DNA of 51,871 bases, taken from positions 1 through 51,871 of the forward strand of contig JAFGTD010000258.1 in NCBI GenBank assembly GCA_016934295.1, given 5' to 3'. Each line of letters opens with the position of its first letter. The first letter of the stretch is position 1. A program made the translations under genes and the position numbers. Below, piece after piece: positions 26,648 to 34,184 of this stretch. The notes beneath the pieces are model-generated. The model ran no database searches, was not told the DNA's origin, and saw only the letters and a program-made list of their open reading frames with translations. The stretch is from Acidobacteriota bacterium (GTDB taxonomy: Bacteria > Acidobacteriota > UBA6911).

Positions 26648-26763
26648 TGTTAAACTTAATTCTTAGATTATCAATGTTTTATAAATACACCTTCTCCAAG
26701 GATTCCAAGAATTCAGATTTTCCTCTCCAGCATGAGGTTTTTCTGCTCCATTTCCCGCATTAA
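26648..26763 (+). repeat. Direct repeat, copy A (relative of 27731-27815)
   Basis: About 85 bp here match 27731-27815 at roughly 80%, sharing the block AATGTTTTATAAATA and CTCCAAGG. The two copies flank the small secreted gene at 27023. Copy B continues into a recognisable protein C-terminus, so copy A may be a shorter fossil of the same coding sequence. It lies just upstream of the sigma gene start on the other strand. Confidence 0.6.
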
Positions 26764-26891
26764 CAGGTAAGAAGGCAGAACCTCTTTTGCCTATTAAACG
26801 AATAGTTCTTTGTGGATTCAGGTTGCATTCGTGAAGCACTGCCCGCTGCCTAGACTCTCATGTTGGGAGAAAGCGGGATGAAATTTAATCG

Positions 26892-26921
26892 GGCTGGCTC
26901 CGATGTGGCCGGAGACCAGCC
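26892..26921 (+). other. Strong hairpin in the leader of the 27023 gene
   Basis: GGCTGG (26892-26897) pairs with CCAGCC (26916-26921), and CTCCG (26898-26902) with CGGAG (26910-26914), leaving a one-base bulge and a seven-base loop. It lies 101 bp before the start codon. No T-run follows, so it is not a standard terminator. It may be a leader RNA structure. I do not recognise a riboswitch class. Confidence 0.5.
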
Positions 26922-27022
26922 TTGGGAGTTAGGGTGGAAAAGATATCCTGCCCTCACTCCCGCAAACAAGCCAATCTGATACTTAGACTTTTAGCTTTTC
27001 CATGTCTATGGAGGAATTCCCG

Positions 27023-27493
27023 ATGAAAAACCTATTTCGGGCGACGCTGATGATGGCTGCGGTCATTATGCTCACCGTCAGCATTACGCCTTTTGTGAAA
27101 GGTGAAGTAATCCAAAACGAAAGAACATATGTTGATGGGTTCGTTATGTTCAATCCTAATGCCAACGGAGGGGCAGGTGAGGATGTTCTTATTAGCGGTG
27201 TGTCACATTTAGTTATTTCGTCGACCGTAAATGATAATGTGGTGACATACAAATTCCATACCAATTGCCAATATGTGGGAATTGGTCAAATAACCGGAGA
27301 CATTTATCAGGCTCCAGGCGGTGATAACATGCATTACAGTTATCAAGTTCCCTTGGGACAGCCATTCGAGTTATCGGAAGTATTTAGTTACCGATTAATC
27401 TCGCACGGAAGCGGGGAAAATTTGGTTTTCCATGTTGTGGCTCATATAACCATTAACACAAATGGAGAAGTCATCGTTTACTTCAGTAAGTAG
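27023..27493 (+). CDS. Small secreted protein of unknown function
   Basis: 156 residues from ATG 27023, which has GGAGG eight bases upstream (the ATG at 27002 precedes that site). Signal peptide: MKNLFRATLMMAAVIML..., cleavage near VKGE. The mature part is rich in beta-strand-forming residues and Asn/Gly, without cysteine pairs or repeats apart from one Cys (TNCQYVGIG). I do not recognise a family. Related phrases such as HVVAHITINTNGEV suggest a small beta-sandwich. It is flanked by the two copies of a direct repeat, and its base composition is more AT-rich than its neighbours, so it may have moved in. Confidence 0.7.
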   Translation: MKNLFRATLMMAAVIMLTVSITPFVKGEVIQNERTYVDGFVMFNPNANGGAGEDVLISGVSHLVISSTVNDNVVTYKFHTNCQYVGIGQITGDIYQAPGGDNMHYSYQVPLGQPFELSEVFSYRLISHGSGENLVFHVVAHITINTNGEVIVYFSK

Positions 27494-27613
27494 CATGAAA
27501 CATAAAATTAGAGTTCCGAATCGCATGAGCGCAATCCTGTTTTGGATTGAAGGTTTGGAAAAAGATAAAGTTTTGTGATTAAGGCCGCTCTCCGGGGCAG
27601 TTCGTTTGCACAA

Positions 27614-27699
27614 GTAGGGGCGAACCTTGTGTTCGCCCTTTTTTCTTCTTCCGAAAACCTTCTTTATGGCCATAGGGCGAACACAAGGTTCGCCCCTAC
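27614..27699. repeat. Long perfect inverted repeat, 26-bp arms
   Basis: Arms at 27614-27639 and 27674-27699 are exact reverse complements, each reading GTAGGGGCGAACCTTG outward to TTCGCCCT inward, around a 34-bp T-rich loop. This looks like a widespread mobile palindrome (REP/MITE class). It lies about 120 bp after the 27023 gene and could also end transcription on both strands. Confidence 0.85.
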
Positions 27700-27730
27700 C
27701 TGCATGACCGCGGTCGGATCACGAGAAGGG

Positions 27731-27924
27731 CATTAAACGTAATTCCTAGATTATTAATGTTTTATAAATATCCCGCCTCCAAGGGTTCCGGGAATTCAGG
27801 ATTTTTCCTCTCCGACACGGATTATTTCTTCCCGGGCGACGATGTGCCGTTTTGGAGCGATCCTGTCAGTACTACAACCGGACAAAAGCTGACGATCGGT
27901 CAGAACATACCTTTGCCGGAATAG
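27731..27924 (+). pseudogene. C-terminal remnant of a secreted repeat protein (carboxypeptidase-regulatory-like), with direct repeat copy B
   Basis: An open frame ending TAG at 27922 gives SGNSGFFLSDTDYFFPG, then WSDPVSTTTGQKLTIGQNIPLPE at the stop. The pattern of aromatic-Pro-Gly, then a Thr/Gly run with G-Q-x-(L/I)-x-I-x-x-x-LP is what closes carboxypeptidase-regulatory-like (beta-sandwich) repeats in secreted acidobacterial proteins. There is no start codon with a ribosome site and no upstream domain, so it is probably a fossil. Its first 85 bp repeat 26648-26732. Confidence 0.45.
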
Positions 27925-27966
27925 CGTAACGATAGAAAAAGAGACAGGATCCTTACAATCAGGCTG

Positions 27967-28009
27967 AACCGCGGATTCAAACGGCAACAATCCAGGCGAA
28001 TCCGCGGTT
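27967..28009. repeat. Inverted repeat with 12-bp arms (AACCGCGGATTC)
   Basis: AACCGCGGATTC (27967-27978) and GAATCCGCGGTT (27998-28009) pair exactly around a 19-base loop. A non-coding palindrome in the repeat-rich gap between the secreted genes; no T-run follows. Confidence 0.6.
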
Positions 28010-28116
28010 TACCCTATCCCGGTGTTATTGGAACATCGACCTTACCGATCCTGTATTACAATCAAATTATCAGTTTGATATTTTATGAGGATATTTCGAT
28101 GGGGATACAATTCCCC

Positions 28117-28146
28117 TGGAGTGCGGCAGCAAGCTGCCGCACTCCA
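28117..28146. repeat. Perfect 14-bp-arm palindrome (TGGAGTGCGGCAGC)
   Basis: The arms 28117-28130 and 28133-28146 are exact complements around AA. The core GTGCGGCAGC recurs in decayed form at 41414-41453. It is a dispersed palindromic repeat rather than a gene part and may fold strongly in RNA. Confidence 0.75.
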
Positions 28147-28414
28147 AGGAAGCTCCGTTTTACGAAATATGATATTTTAAATTTCGCCAGAACTCCAACC
28201 ACCTAAATTTTTCATTAGAGTATGAAGCGGGCTCTGAAACAATACACCCGGCCCGCATTTCTCGCAGTCCTAATATTAACCAAGAATCTTGGTATAATAG
28301 GAAACATTCATGATAAAGTCGTCGGAAGTTCGACATATTATCCAACCCTCAAATTTGGGATAGGGTAACAAAGGATCCGGAAACGCAGAACAAAAGTAAT
28401 ACGAGGGGAATTGA
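28147..28414. other. Intergenic leader of the 28415 gene
   Basis: AT-rich, non-coding by composition; minus-strand frames here lack start sites and overlap the real gene. The end carries the GAGGGG ribosome-binding site of the next gene. No promoter is called with confidence. Confidence 0.4.
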
Positions 28415-29197
28415 ATGAAGACCGTTGCTGTTGTGACATGCATAATTTTCCAATTGTTGCTTGTTTCCTTTTGCATTTCCCAGGATGAGACAAAGTCCTG
28501 CAGAAACCACCCCATGGTTACGGGGGAATGCTTTCTCTTCTGGGGACGGATGCAGCTGTATGAAGAAAGCCCGCGCGTGCGCATATGGCGGGTAGGGACA
28601 ACCCGCGTACTCGGAGTAATGGACGACGAATACCAGCTTGAAGGCTATGAGAACGTTCCAAGCGACCTCATAGGCCGGATCGACTGGAACACGGCCATGT
28701 TCGGGGATTTTACGGTTTGCCCCTTCGCCGACGACATACCCCACAGAATGAGGCCCATATGCGTCGAAAAGGCTGAAAATACAGTCATAAAAAAACGCCG
28801 GGATGCGCCTCAAAACGCGAATCGCCTTGTGGATTACGCTCCGGCCGTCGTCACTCTTACAGGCACCTTAACGAAGGAAAAAATACCGGGTTCATCGGAC
28901 GACGATTCGGCGGAAACACAGGAAGTCGGAATATTTCTAACCTTAGAGGAGCCTATCGACATACGGCACGGCGATGCAGTCAATGTAGCGGAAACAGGCA
29001 TCGAGCGGCTGCAGCTGGTCCTTTTTGCGGAGCACCTGGAAAGGCTGGAAGCGTTCCTTCGCCGGAAGGTGATCGCCACGGGAACTCTTTTCCATGCACA
29101 CTCCGAAGATCAACCCGCCAGGGTAACATTGATCGTCGAGAAACTGGTGGATCCGGAGCCAAGGCTTGTAACGAATGACATAATGACGGAACCTTAA
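28415..29197 (+). CDS. Secreted protein with a DUF4431-like C-terminal part
   Basis: 260 residues with a signal peptide (MKTVAVVTCIIFQLLLVSF, cleavage near CISQ) and a GAGGGG site before the ATG. The first half has conserved-looking aromatic and Cys residues (GECFLFWGRMQLYEESPRVRIWRVG). The second half reads VTLTGTLTKEKI, then FLTLEEPIDI, IERLQLVLF, and VIATGTLFHAHSEDQPARVTLIV. This resembles the DUF4431 pattern, in which an OB-like domain ends in GTLFHA. The assignment is by pattern only, and the function is unknown. It is alone on its strand and converges on the formate/nitrite transporter. Confidence 0.78.
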   Translation: MKTVAVVTCIIFQLLLVSFCISQDETKSCRNHPMVTGECFLFWGRMQLYEESPRVRIWRVGTTRVLGVMDDEYQLEGYENVPSDLIGRIDWNTAMFGDFTVCPFADDIPHRMRPICVEKAENTVIKKRRDAPQNANRLVDYAPAVVTLTGTLTKEKIPGSSDDDSAETQEVGIFLTLEEPIDIRHGDAVNVAETGIERLQLVLFAEHLERLEAFLRRKVIATGTLFHAHSEDQPARVTLIVEKLVDPEPRLVTNDIMTEP

Positions 29198-29272
29198 TCC
29201 TGCGACATCGCCTCCCTGTTTTTTCTCAATGCCCTAATACGGGAATCGCGTAGTGTGCCCTGCGTCGTTCTG

Positions 29273-30130
29273 CTACGAATCCCCGTTAGGAATACGGCTC
29301 AAGCCCCGCAGGTAAATGAACCAGTAGACCAGGCCGACCATCAGGGTGCCCCCGACGATATTCCCGAGAGTGACCGGGATAAGATTGCCCAGAAACCCGG
29401 AAATATCCAGCGATTGTGCCGGATTTGCCAGCCTTGCTGCAAGTTCCGGCTGCAGTTTCGAAAGCAGCATGCCCATGGGAATAAAATACAGGTTTGCAAT
29501 CGAGTGCTCGAATCCCATGGAGACAAAAGCCGTGATCGGGAAGATGATCGCTATAATTTTGTCCACCGTCGCACGGCAACTGAAACAGAGCCAGACGGCC
29601 AGGCAGACCAGGGCATTGCACATCACGCCGCGAAAGAAGCACTCCAGCCACGAAATATCCGTTTTCGCCGCCGCAATCTGAATCGCCCTCGTGCCGACAG
29701 CCTCGGAACCCAAAACCCAGACGCCGGATAGATAGATCAATCCAACCGTTATCAAGGCGCCGACGGTGTTGCCCAGAAGAACAATGCCCCAGTTGCGCAC
29801 GACATCGCGTAAACCGATTTTGCGCGAAACATAAGCCATGACGATCAGGTTGTTCCCGGTGAACAGCTCGGCGCCCGCGACAATCACCAGGATAAGCCCC
29901 AGGCTGAAGACCAGGCCGGCGAGCAGCTGGCTGAGACTGAAAGGCATGCCGTTATTGGCGGAAGCCAGCGTGGCAAAATGCGCGCCCAGACCTATGAAGG
30001 AGCCCGCCAGGATTGCCAGATACAGCATGCTCCAGAATTCCATTTTTGCCTTGGTAACGCCGACTTCGTTGACTCTCTGAGCCATCTCCCGGGGAAGATA
30101 TGCATCGGTTTGAAAAGGTTTTTGAACCAT
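29273..30130 (-). CDS. Formate/nitrite transporter family (FocA/NirC type) channel
   Basis: 285 residues with six membrane helices and the family's internal symmetry: AILAGSFIGLGAHFATLA, AGAELFTGNNLIV, GNTVGALITVGLIYL, CNALVCLAVWLCF, FVSMGFEHSIANLYFIP and GNIVGGTLMVGLVYW. The pore-lining His in FEHSIAN is present. These pentameric channels pass formate, nitrite or hydrosulfide. With sulfur and glycyl-radical genes nearby, hydrosulfide or formate is plausible, but the sequence does not decide. The start is ATG 30130, seven bases after AGGAG; ATG 30136 is too close to that site. No formate enzyme lies next to it. Confidence 0.93.
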   Translation of the reverse strand: MVQKPFQTDAYLPREMAQRVNEVGVTKAKMEFWSMLYLAILAGSFIGLGAHFATLASANNGMPFSLSQLLAGLVFSLGLILVIVAGAELFTGNNLIVMAYVSRKIGLRDVVRNWGIVLLGNTVGALITVGLIYLSGVWVLGSEAVGTRAIQIAAAKTDISWLECFFRGVMCNALVCLAVWLCFSCRATVDKIIAIIFPITAFVSMGFEHSIANLYFIPMGMLLSKLQPELAARLANPAQSLDISGFLGNLIPVTLGNIVGGTLMVGLVYWFIYLRGLSRIPNGDS

Positions 30131-30321
30131 GAACATTCTCCTAATTACTTTAAAATGAACAATGCACTTTTATTGTCTCCAAAACACAAGCGCCCCCTGA
30201 CTTTTTAAGATTACACCCTATGAATAAGTTCGCAAATTTGAGGGCGCCCACAAGCGGATAAACCCTGCAGGAAATACGGGCCGGATGGAAGCAAATGTCT
30301 CCAAAAACGGAATTGCTCCGG

Positions 30322-30708
30322 TCAGGATCCGGTTCCAGGAATAAAGTCAAATAGCGGCACAAGAGGAATGAACTCCTCGCTCATGCCCAGAGTAGAACCG
30401 CCAGCAGCAGTGGCGGGCACAATCACTACAGTGAGCAGAGGGCCGGAATGGGCGAACCGATCAAGGAGCTTTTGCAGGACGGCCGTAATTGTGCCGGTAC
30501 ACTGCAATATGCCGAATACACCGCCGATGATGAATATGAAAAACATTATGCCCGCCGATTCCTCCATGCGCCGGGGAACAGCGCTGAGAAAGCCGACTGC
30601 ACTTACGGGCGTAGACTTATCCTCAACCTGCGTGCCTGACAGGATCCCCTCCAGCGAATAATGCCTGGACAGTTTTTCATAAGTCCCGGGAACAACAACC
30701 GTACGGTT
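30322..30708 (-). pseudogene. Fragment of a YfcC/DcuC-like carboxylate transporter
   Basis: An open frame from about 30708 to the stop at 30322 encodes VVVPGTYEKLSRHYSLEG, then AVPRRMEESAGIMFFIF, IIGGVFGILQCTGTI and GGSTLGMSEEFIPLVPLF. This matches roughly residues 50-180 of YfcC-family (C4-dicarboxylate anaerobic carrier-type) transporters of ~480 residues. Both ends are missing: a stop (TGA) lies just upstream in frame, and the end diverges into FDFIPGTGS before stopping. No signs of the remaining helices are seen nearby, so this is a gene fossil rather than a small protein. Confidence 0.7.
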
Positions 30709-30752
30709 TCACCGATTCAAATTGTGGAAGTGACCGGCAACAAAATTTTGTG

Positions 30753-31187
30753 TCAGACCCTGCTGTATTCGGGAGCGAAGAAAAGGTCGTGAAACAGGAT
30801 CGGCTTGTCGGGATCGTTGATTTTTTTGAAATTCAGCGGTCCGTGATACAGGCCGGCCGGAATAAAGATCATGGTGGCTTCCGTGATGACCTGCGTTTCA
30901 ATATCTTTCCCATCCTCGCTCAGGCCGAATTCCACGACACCGCCCAAATCGGGCATATTCTTAATGTCCCCTCCGGCAAAGATAATAAACTGGTCAAAAT
31001 CATGTTTATGGCAATCCTCCACCATCACAAAGGGCTCGGTAATCGCCCACCAGCTCATTGAAAAATTCGTATTGCCGAAATCTCCGCCGCTCTTCAGTCC
31101 CAGACGCGGCGCCGTCACTTCAGGGTGAGGCGTAGGGTTGTTCATCACCCCTTTCCTGACATATTTTGCAAACTTCGATGATTCCAC
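30753..31187 (-). CDS. Small cupin-type protein (family copy 3, metal Glu replaced by Gln)
   Basis: 144 residues, cytoplasmic. It has FAKYVRKG at the N-terminus, HKHDFDQF with FAGG following, DLGGVVEFGL, then IPAGLYHGPLNF. In the other three copies the residue after HxHDx(D/E) is Glu, which would be a metal ligand; here it is Gln, so metal binding may differ. It also carries a His-Lys-His-Asp core otherwise intact. GTG is the start codon (31187), with GGGAGGG seven bases upstream. It lies next to the YfcC fragment and 45 bp before the convergent-strand VWA gene end on the same strand. Confidence 0.78.
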   Translation of the reverse strand: MESSKFAKYVRKGVMNNPTPHPEVTAPRLGLKSGGDFGNTNFSMSWWAITEPFVMVEDCHKHDFDQFIIFAGGDIKNMPDLGGVVEFGLSEDGKDIETQVITEATMIFIPAGLYHGPLNFKKINDPDKPILFHDLFFAPEYSRV

Positions 31188-31231
31188 TTCTTCCCTCCCT
31201 ATAAAAGCCTGCTGTCGCGGGTCTTCACCGC

Positions 31232-32098
31232 CTACCTCATATAACCCTTTCTTGCACTGATCTTGTCATACCGATGATTTTTAACTTTCACTTCAAGTTC
31301 ATGCCAGCCGGCCTTCCCGACTCCCGTGGGAGAATAAGTCAACAGATACCGCTGACGGAATTCTTCAAGGATATCGACAAAAACGGATCCGAGATCGTCG
31401 GTCGATTCGATCTCAACCAGGAATCCCCCGGTGGTATTCGTCAGTTCGCGAAGAAACGTTCTGTCCGGCAGCCTGCCGGCCGATACGGCGTAAATCACGG
31501 CATCGCTGCGTCGGGCCGACTCCAGCACCGCTTCGTCCGTAAGCCAGCTGGACGTATCGAGACCGTCGCTGAAGACAATAATCAGGGGCTGGTCGGCTTT
31601 CGATTCCGCGTGGATCAATCCGGCATAACTTGCATCAATCAGGGATGTCTTCCCGAAGGACCGGGGCTGGGTACGATCGAGCGCCTGTCTTACATTCTGC
31701 AGGTCCGGTGTCAGCGTCGAATTGAGCGTCACAGCATGATTGAAAGTAATCAGGGCCGCACGTTCGCCTTCCCTCAATTTATCCAACAGGTCAAAGCCGG
31801 CTCTTTTCAAATGATCGATCAATCTGCCGACCAACCCGCTGCCGCTCATATCGAGGACAAGGATCACGCTGGCGGGAATTTCCTGAAAACTGGCCGACTG
31901 AATGGTTTGCTGCACTCCATTGTCCCGCACCTCGAAATCGGAAGCCCTGATGCCTGTCACCGGCTTGCCGTCGTCGGTCACAAGCACGTCGATGCGCACC
32001 TCTTCTCTCTTGACTGAAAAAGTGAGATTTTGCGCCGACACGGATACAATGCCCGCCGTCAGGAAAGTCGCCAATATTGCCGACAATAAACTTCTCAT
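31232..32098 (-). CDS. VWFA-related acidobacterial-domain protein, secreted
   Basis: 288 residues from ATG 32098 (GGGAGGG upstream); the longer frame to 32317 is not supported. A signal peptide ends near VSVSAQ. The segment VRIDVLVTDDGKPVTGIRASDFEVRDNG is the hallmark of the VWFA-related acidobacterial domain (TIGR03436). The VWA fold follows with an intact MIDAS: DMSGSG, a later Thr, and FSDGLDTSSW. It ends with YLLTYSP, common in the family. These proteins bind metal and mediate protein contacts outside the cell; the partner is unknown. It is strong evidence for an Acidobacteriota host. Confidence 0.9.
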   Translation of the reverse strand: MRSLLSAILATFLTAGIVSVSAQNLTFSVKREEVRIDVLVTDDGKPVTGIRASDFEVRDNGVQQTIQSASFQEIPASVILVLDMSGSGLVGRLIDHLKRAGFDLLDKLREGERAALITFNHAVTLNSTLTPDLQNVRQALDRTQPRSFGKTSLIDASYAGLIHAESKADQPLIIVFSDGLDTSSWLTDEAVLESARRSDAVIYAVSAGRLPDRTFLRELTNTTGGFLVEIESTDDLGSVFVDILEEFRQRYLLTYSPTGVGKAGWHELEVKVKNHRYDKISARKGYMR

Positions 32099-32410
32099 TC
32101 TCAAAGCCCTCCCCCTGTTCAAGAATTTTCCGGACCTTATTGCGGGCATAAACTCTATCCCGGGCCGATAATGGATGGATCTCTTCCTGTTTGAACCTTT
32201 ATAGCTACGATTGTTCTTACAGTCATAGATAACAAGGATTTGCATTTTTCTCAAATTAATTCCAGAGCATGATTGTACCCTATAATATTTTTCTTGTGTC
32301 CCGGTCAAGAAATCCATATAAATCTCCTAGCCCGAGCGCCGACAACAATCGAATAATTTTTCTGCGCATATCCAGACTCTGACCTGTTTCGTAGAAGAGG
32401 GGATACCGAT
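32099..32410. promoter_or_regulatory. Divergent region between the VWA and tannase-like genes
   Basis: 312 bp holding both 5' ends: GGGAGGG for the minus-strand VWA gene, and GAGGGG before ATG 32411 for the tannase-like gene. The middle is AT-rich. No confident promoter or operator was picked out, and no gene is seen. Confidence 0.4.
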
Positions 32411-33964
32411 ATGAAAACACATCGCATTTCATCGGGATGCCTGCTACTGGCTGCCTGCCTGATGACAATCACAACCATGGCATATGCTCAACAGCCATGT
32501 GAAAAGCTCGTAGAGCAAAAGCTTCCGAATGTGACGATCAGTTCGGCTGCATTTATGAACGACCCGCTCGGATTCTTGCCGCCCAAGACACCCGGAATAT
32601 TCGGCACGCCTCCAGGTTTGAAGGTTTCGGAGCCGTTCTGCCGCGTAATCGGTCACATCAATCCTGTTCCCAACTCCCGCATCGGCTTTGAAGTCTGGCT
32701 GCCTCCCTCCGAAAAATGGAACAACCGATTCCTGGCAACGGGCAATCCTGCTTTTGAAGGGGCGATCAAGTATCAAGGACTGGCGAGTTCGCTGGCGCAA
32801 GGGTATGCGACAGCCTCGACAGATACGGGCCATCTCGATCCCGGACACGAATGGGGCATGGGGCATCCGGAAAGACTGATCGACTGGGCCCATCGGGCCG
32901 TGCACGAAACGACGGTTGTGGCCAAGCATCTTATAGAGGCATTCTACGGACACCCGCCCCAATATTCCTACTTTAACAGCTGTCATAACGGAGGACGCCA
33001 GGGCCTGGCGGAGGCTCAGCGTTATCCCGATGATTACGACGGCATCCTGTCCGGCGATCCGGCCTTTCATTTGACTTACCTGCAACCGGGTTCCGAATAT
33101 CTCAGCTGGGTGGCCCTGAAAGACGGTGTGGATGCGCCCGGTTATATCCCCCCGGACAAATACCCGGTACTCAACCGGGCGGCGCTGGATGCCTGCGATG
33201 AACTGGATGGAGTCAAGGACGGCGCCATTGAGGATCCGTCAAGGTGTGATTTCGATCCTGCTTCCATTCAATGCCCCGGGCCGGACAAGCCGTCCTGCCT
33301 GACAGTGGCCCAGGTCAACACGGCACGGCGACTCTATACCGGAGCGCAATTCTCCGACGGCACACAGATCTACTCCGGCTTTGAACCGGGAAGCGAACTT
33401 CTCTGGGGCGCCATGATTGAAGGCCCGGAGCCGCTTTTTATCAACAACGACTTTTTCAAATATATCGTCTTCGAAGATCCCGAGTGGGATTATCACACTT
33501 TTGATGTGGATTTGGACACGCGCAAGACCGATGAACGCCTGGGCTCCATGATCAATTCCATTGATCCCGACCTTAAAGCCTTCAAGGAAAAGGGCGGCAA
33601 GCTTATTCTTTACCAGTCCTGGAATGAAACATGGGTGCCGCCGCGCTATATCACCGGGTACTACGACCAGGTCACGGAAACCATGGGCGGCGCCGGAGAA
33701 ACCAAAGATTTTTTCCGCCTGTTTATGGTGCCGGATATGGGCATGTGCCCGGCGGCGTCTCCGGGCACTTTCAACGCCATGGAAGCGCTCCAGAAATGGA
33801 CGGAAGAAGGCATCGCACCGGATCAGATCAAGGCTACCTATAGCGACGGCCCGCGAGTATATAAAACCCGCCCGGTGTGCGCCTATCCGAATGTCGCGAT
33901 CTACAAGGGCGAAGGCGATCCGAATAAAGCGGAGAATTTCCGCTGCGGCCGGCCCACCTGGTGA
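32411..33964 (+). CDS. Tannase/feruloyl-esterase family protein lacking the Ser-Asp-His triad
   Basis: 517 residues with a signal peptide (cleavage near AYAQ). The family is clear: GFEVWLPPSEKWNNRFL, a Cys-rich lid, the calcium-loop-like DELDGVKDGAIEDPSRCDFDP, and AMEALQKWTEEGIAPDQI. In active members the nucleophile is in CSxGG, the Asp is in HGWADP, and the His in the HC of VPGMGHC; a disulfide joins the two neighbouring Cys. Here the motifs read SCHNGG (Cys191-His192), QSWNETW (Glu406) and DMGMCP (Met445-Cys446). All three catalytic residues are replaced, while the disulfide cysteines remain. It is therefore probably not a serine esterase; binding or a changed mechanism is possible. It is transcribed alone, before the GltD/DsrL-like gene. 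Confidence 0.9.
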   Translation: MKTHRISSGCLLLAACLMTITTMAYAQQPCEKLVEQKLPNVTISSAAFMNDPLGFLPPKTPGIFGTPPGLKVSEPFCRVIGHINPVPNSRIGFEVWLPPSEKWNNRFLATGNPAFEGAIKYQGLASSLAQGYATASTDTGHLDPGHEWGMGHPERLIDWAHRAVHETTVVAKHLIEAFYGHPPQYSYFNSCHNGGRQGLAEAQRYPDDYDGILSGDPAFHLTYLQPGSEYLSWVALKDGVDAPGYIPPDKYPVLNRAALDACDELDGVKDGAIEDPSRCDFDPASIQCPGPDKPSCLTVAQVNTARRLYTGAQFSDGTQIYSGFEPGSELLWGAMIEGPEPLFINNDFFKYIVFEDPEWDYHTFDVDLDTRKTDERLGSMINSIDPDLKAFKEKGGKLILYQSWNETWVPPRYITGYYDQVTETMGGAGETKDFFRLFMVPDMGMCPAASPGTFNAMEALQKWTEEGIAPDQIKATYSDGPRVYKTRPVCAYPNVAIYKGEGDPNKAENFRCGRPTW

Positions 33965-34004
33965 ACGGTTCTTTATCAGGTATGCCGCAGGCTTCTCTAA
34001 ATAA

Positions 34005-34064
34005 TGAACGTTTGAACGTTGGACGTTTAACGTTAAACGCTTGACGTCCAACGTCTGCACGTTC
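34005..34064. repeat. AACGTT-rich imperfect palindrome
   Basis: The region is a set of AACGTT-like words arranged symmetrically around TTTAACGTTAAA, beginning and ending in GAACG/CGTTC, with about 25 paired positions. It lies 41 bp after the tannase-like stop codon. It may be a dispersed repeat or a transcription end, but there is no T-run. Confidence 0.6.
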
Positions 34065-34184
34065 AAGGATCCCTAAAAAAAGGATTTCACCTTTGTAAAC
34101 CTGAGGCATTATCGATATTATTAACGATGCATTTTTTAGAAATTCCTCCCTTCTTCCCATCCTTTTTATATGAGGAACCGACAT

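Noticed and set aside
26800-26930. Cobalamin riboswitch
   Set aside because: Only a GGAGACC-like end fits; the conserved core and the expected ~200-nt length are missing, and the following gene is not a B12 gene.
28276-28584. 102-codon minus-strand frame overlapping the 28415 gene
   Set aside because: It overlaps the better gene with a signal peptide and ribosome site, and lacks its own.
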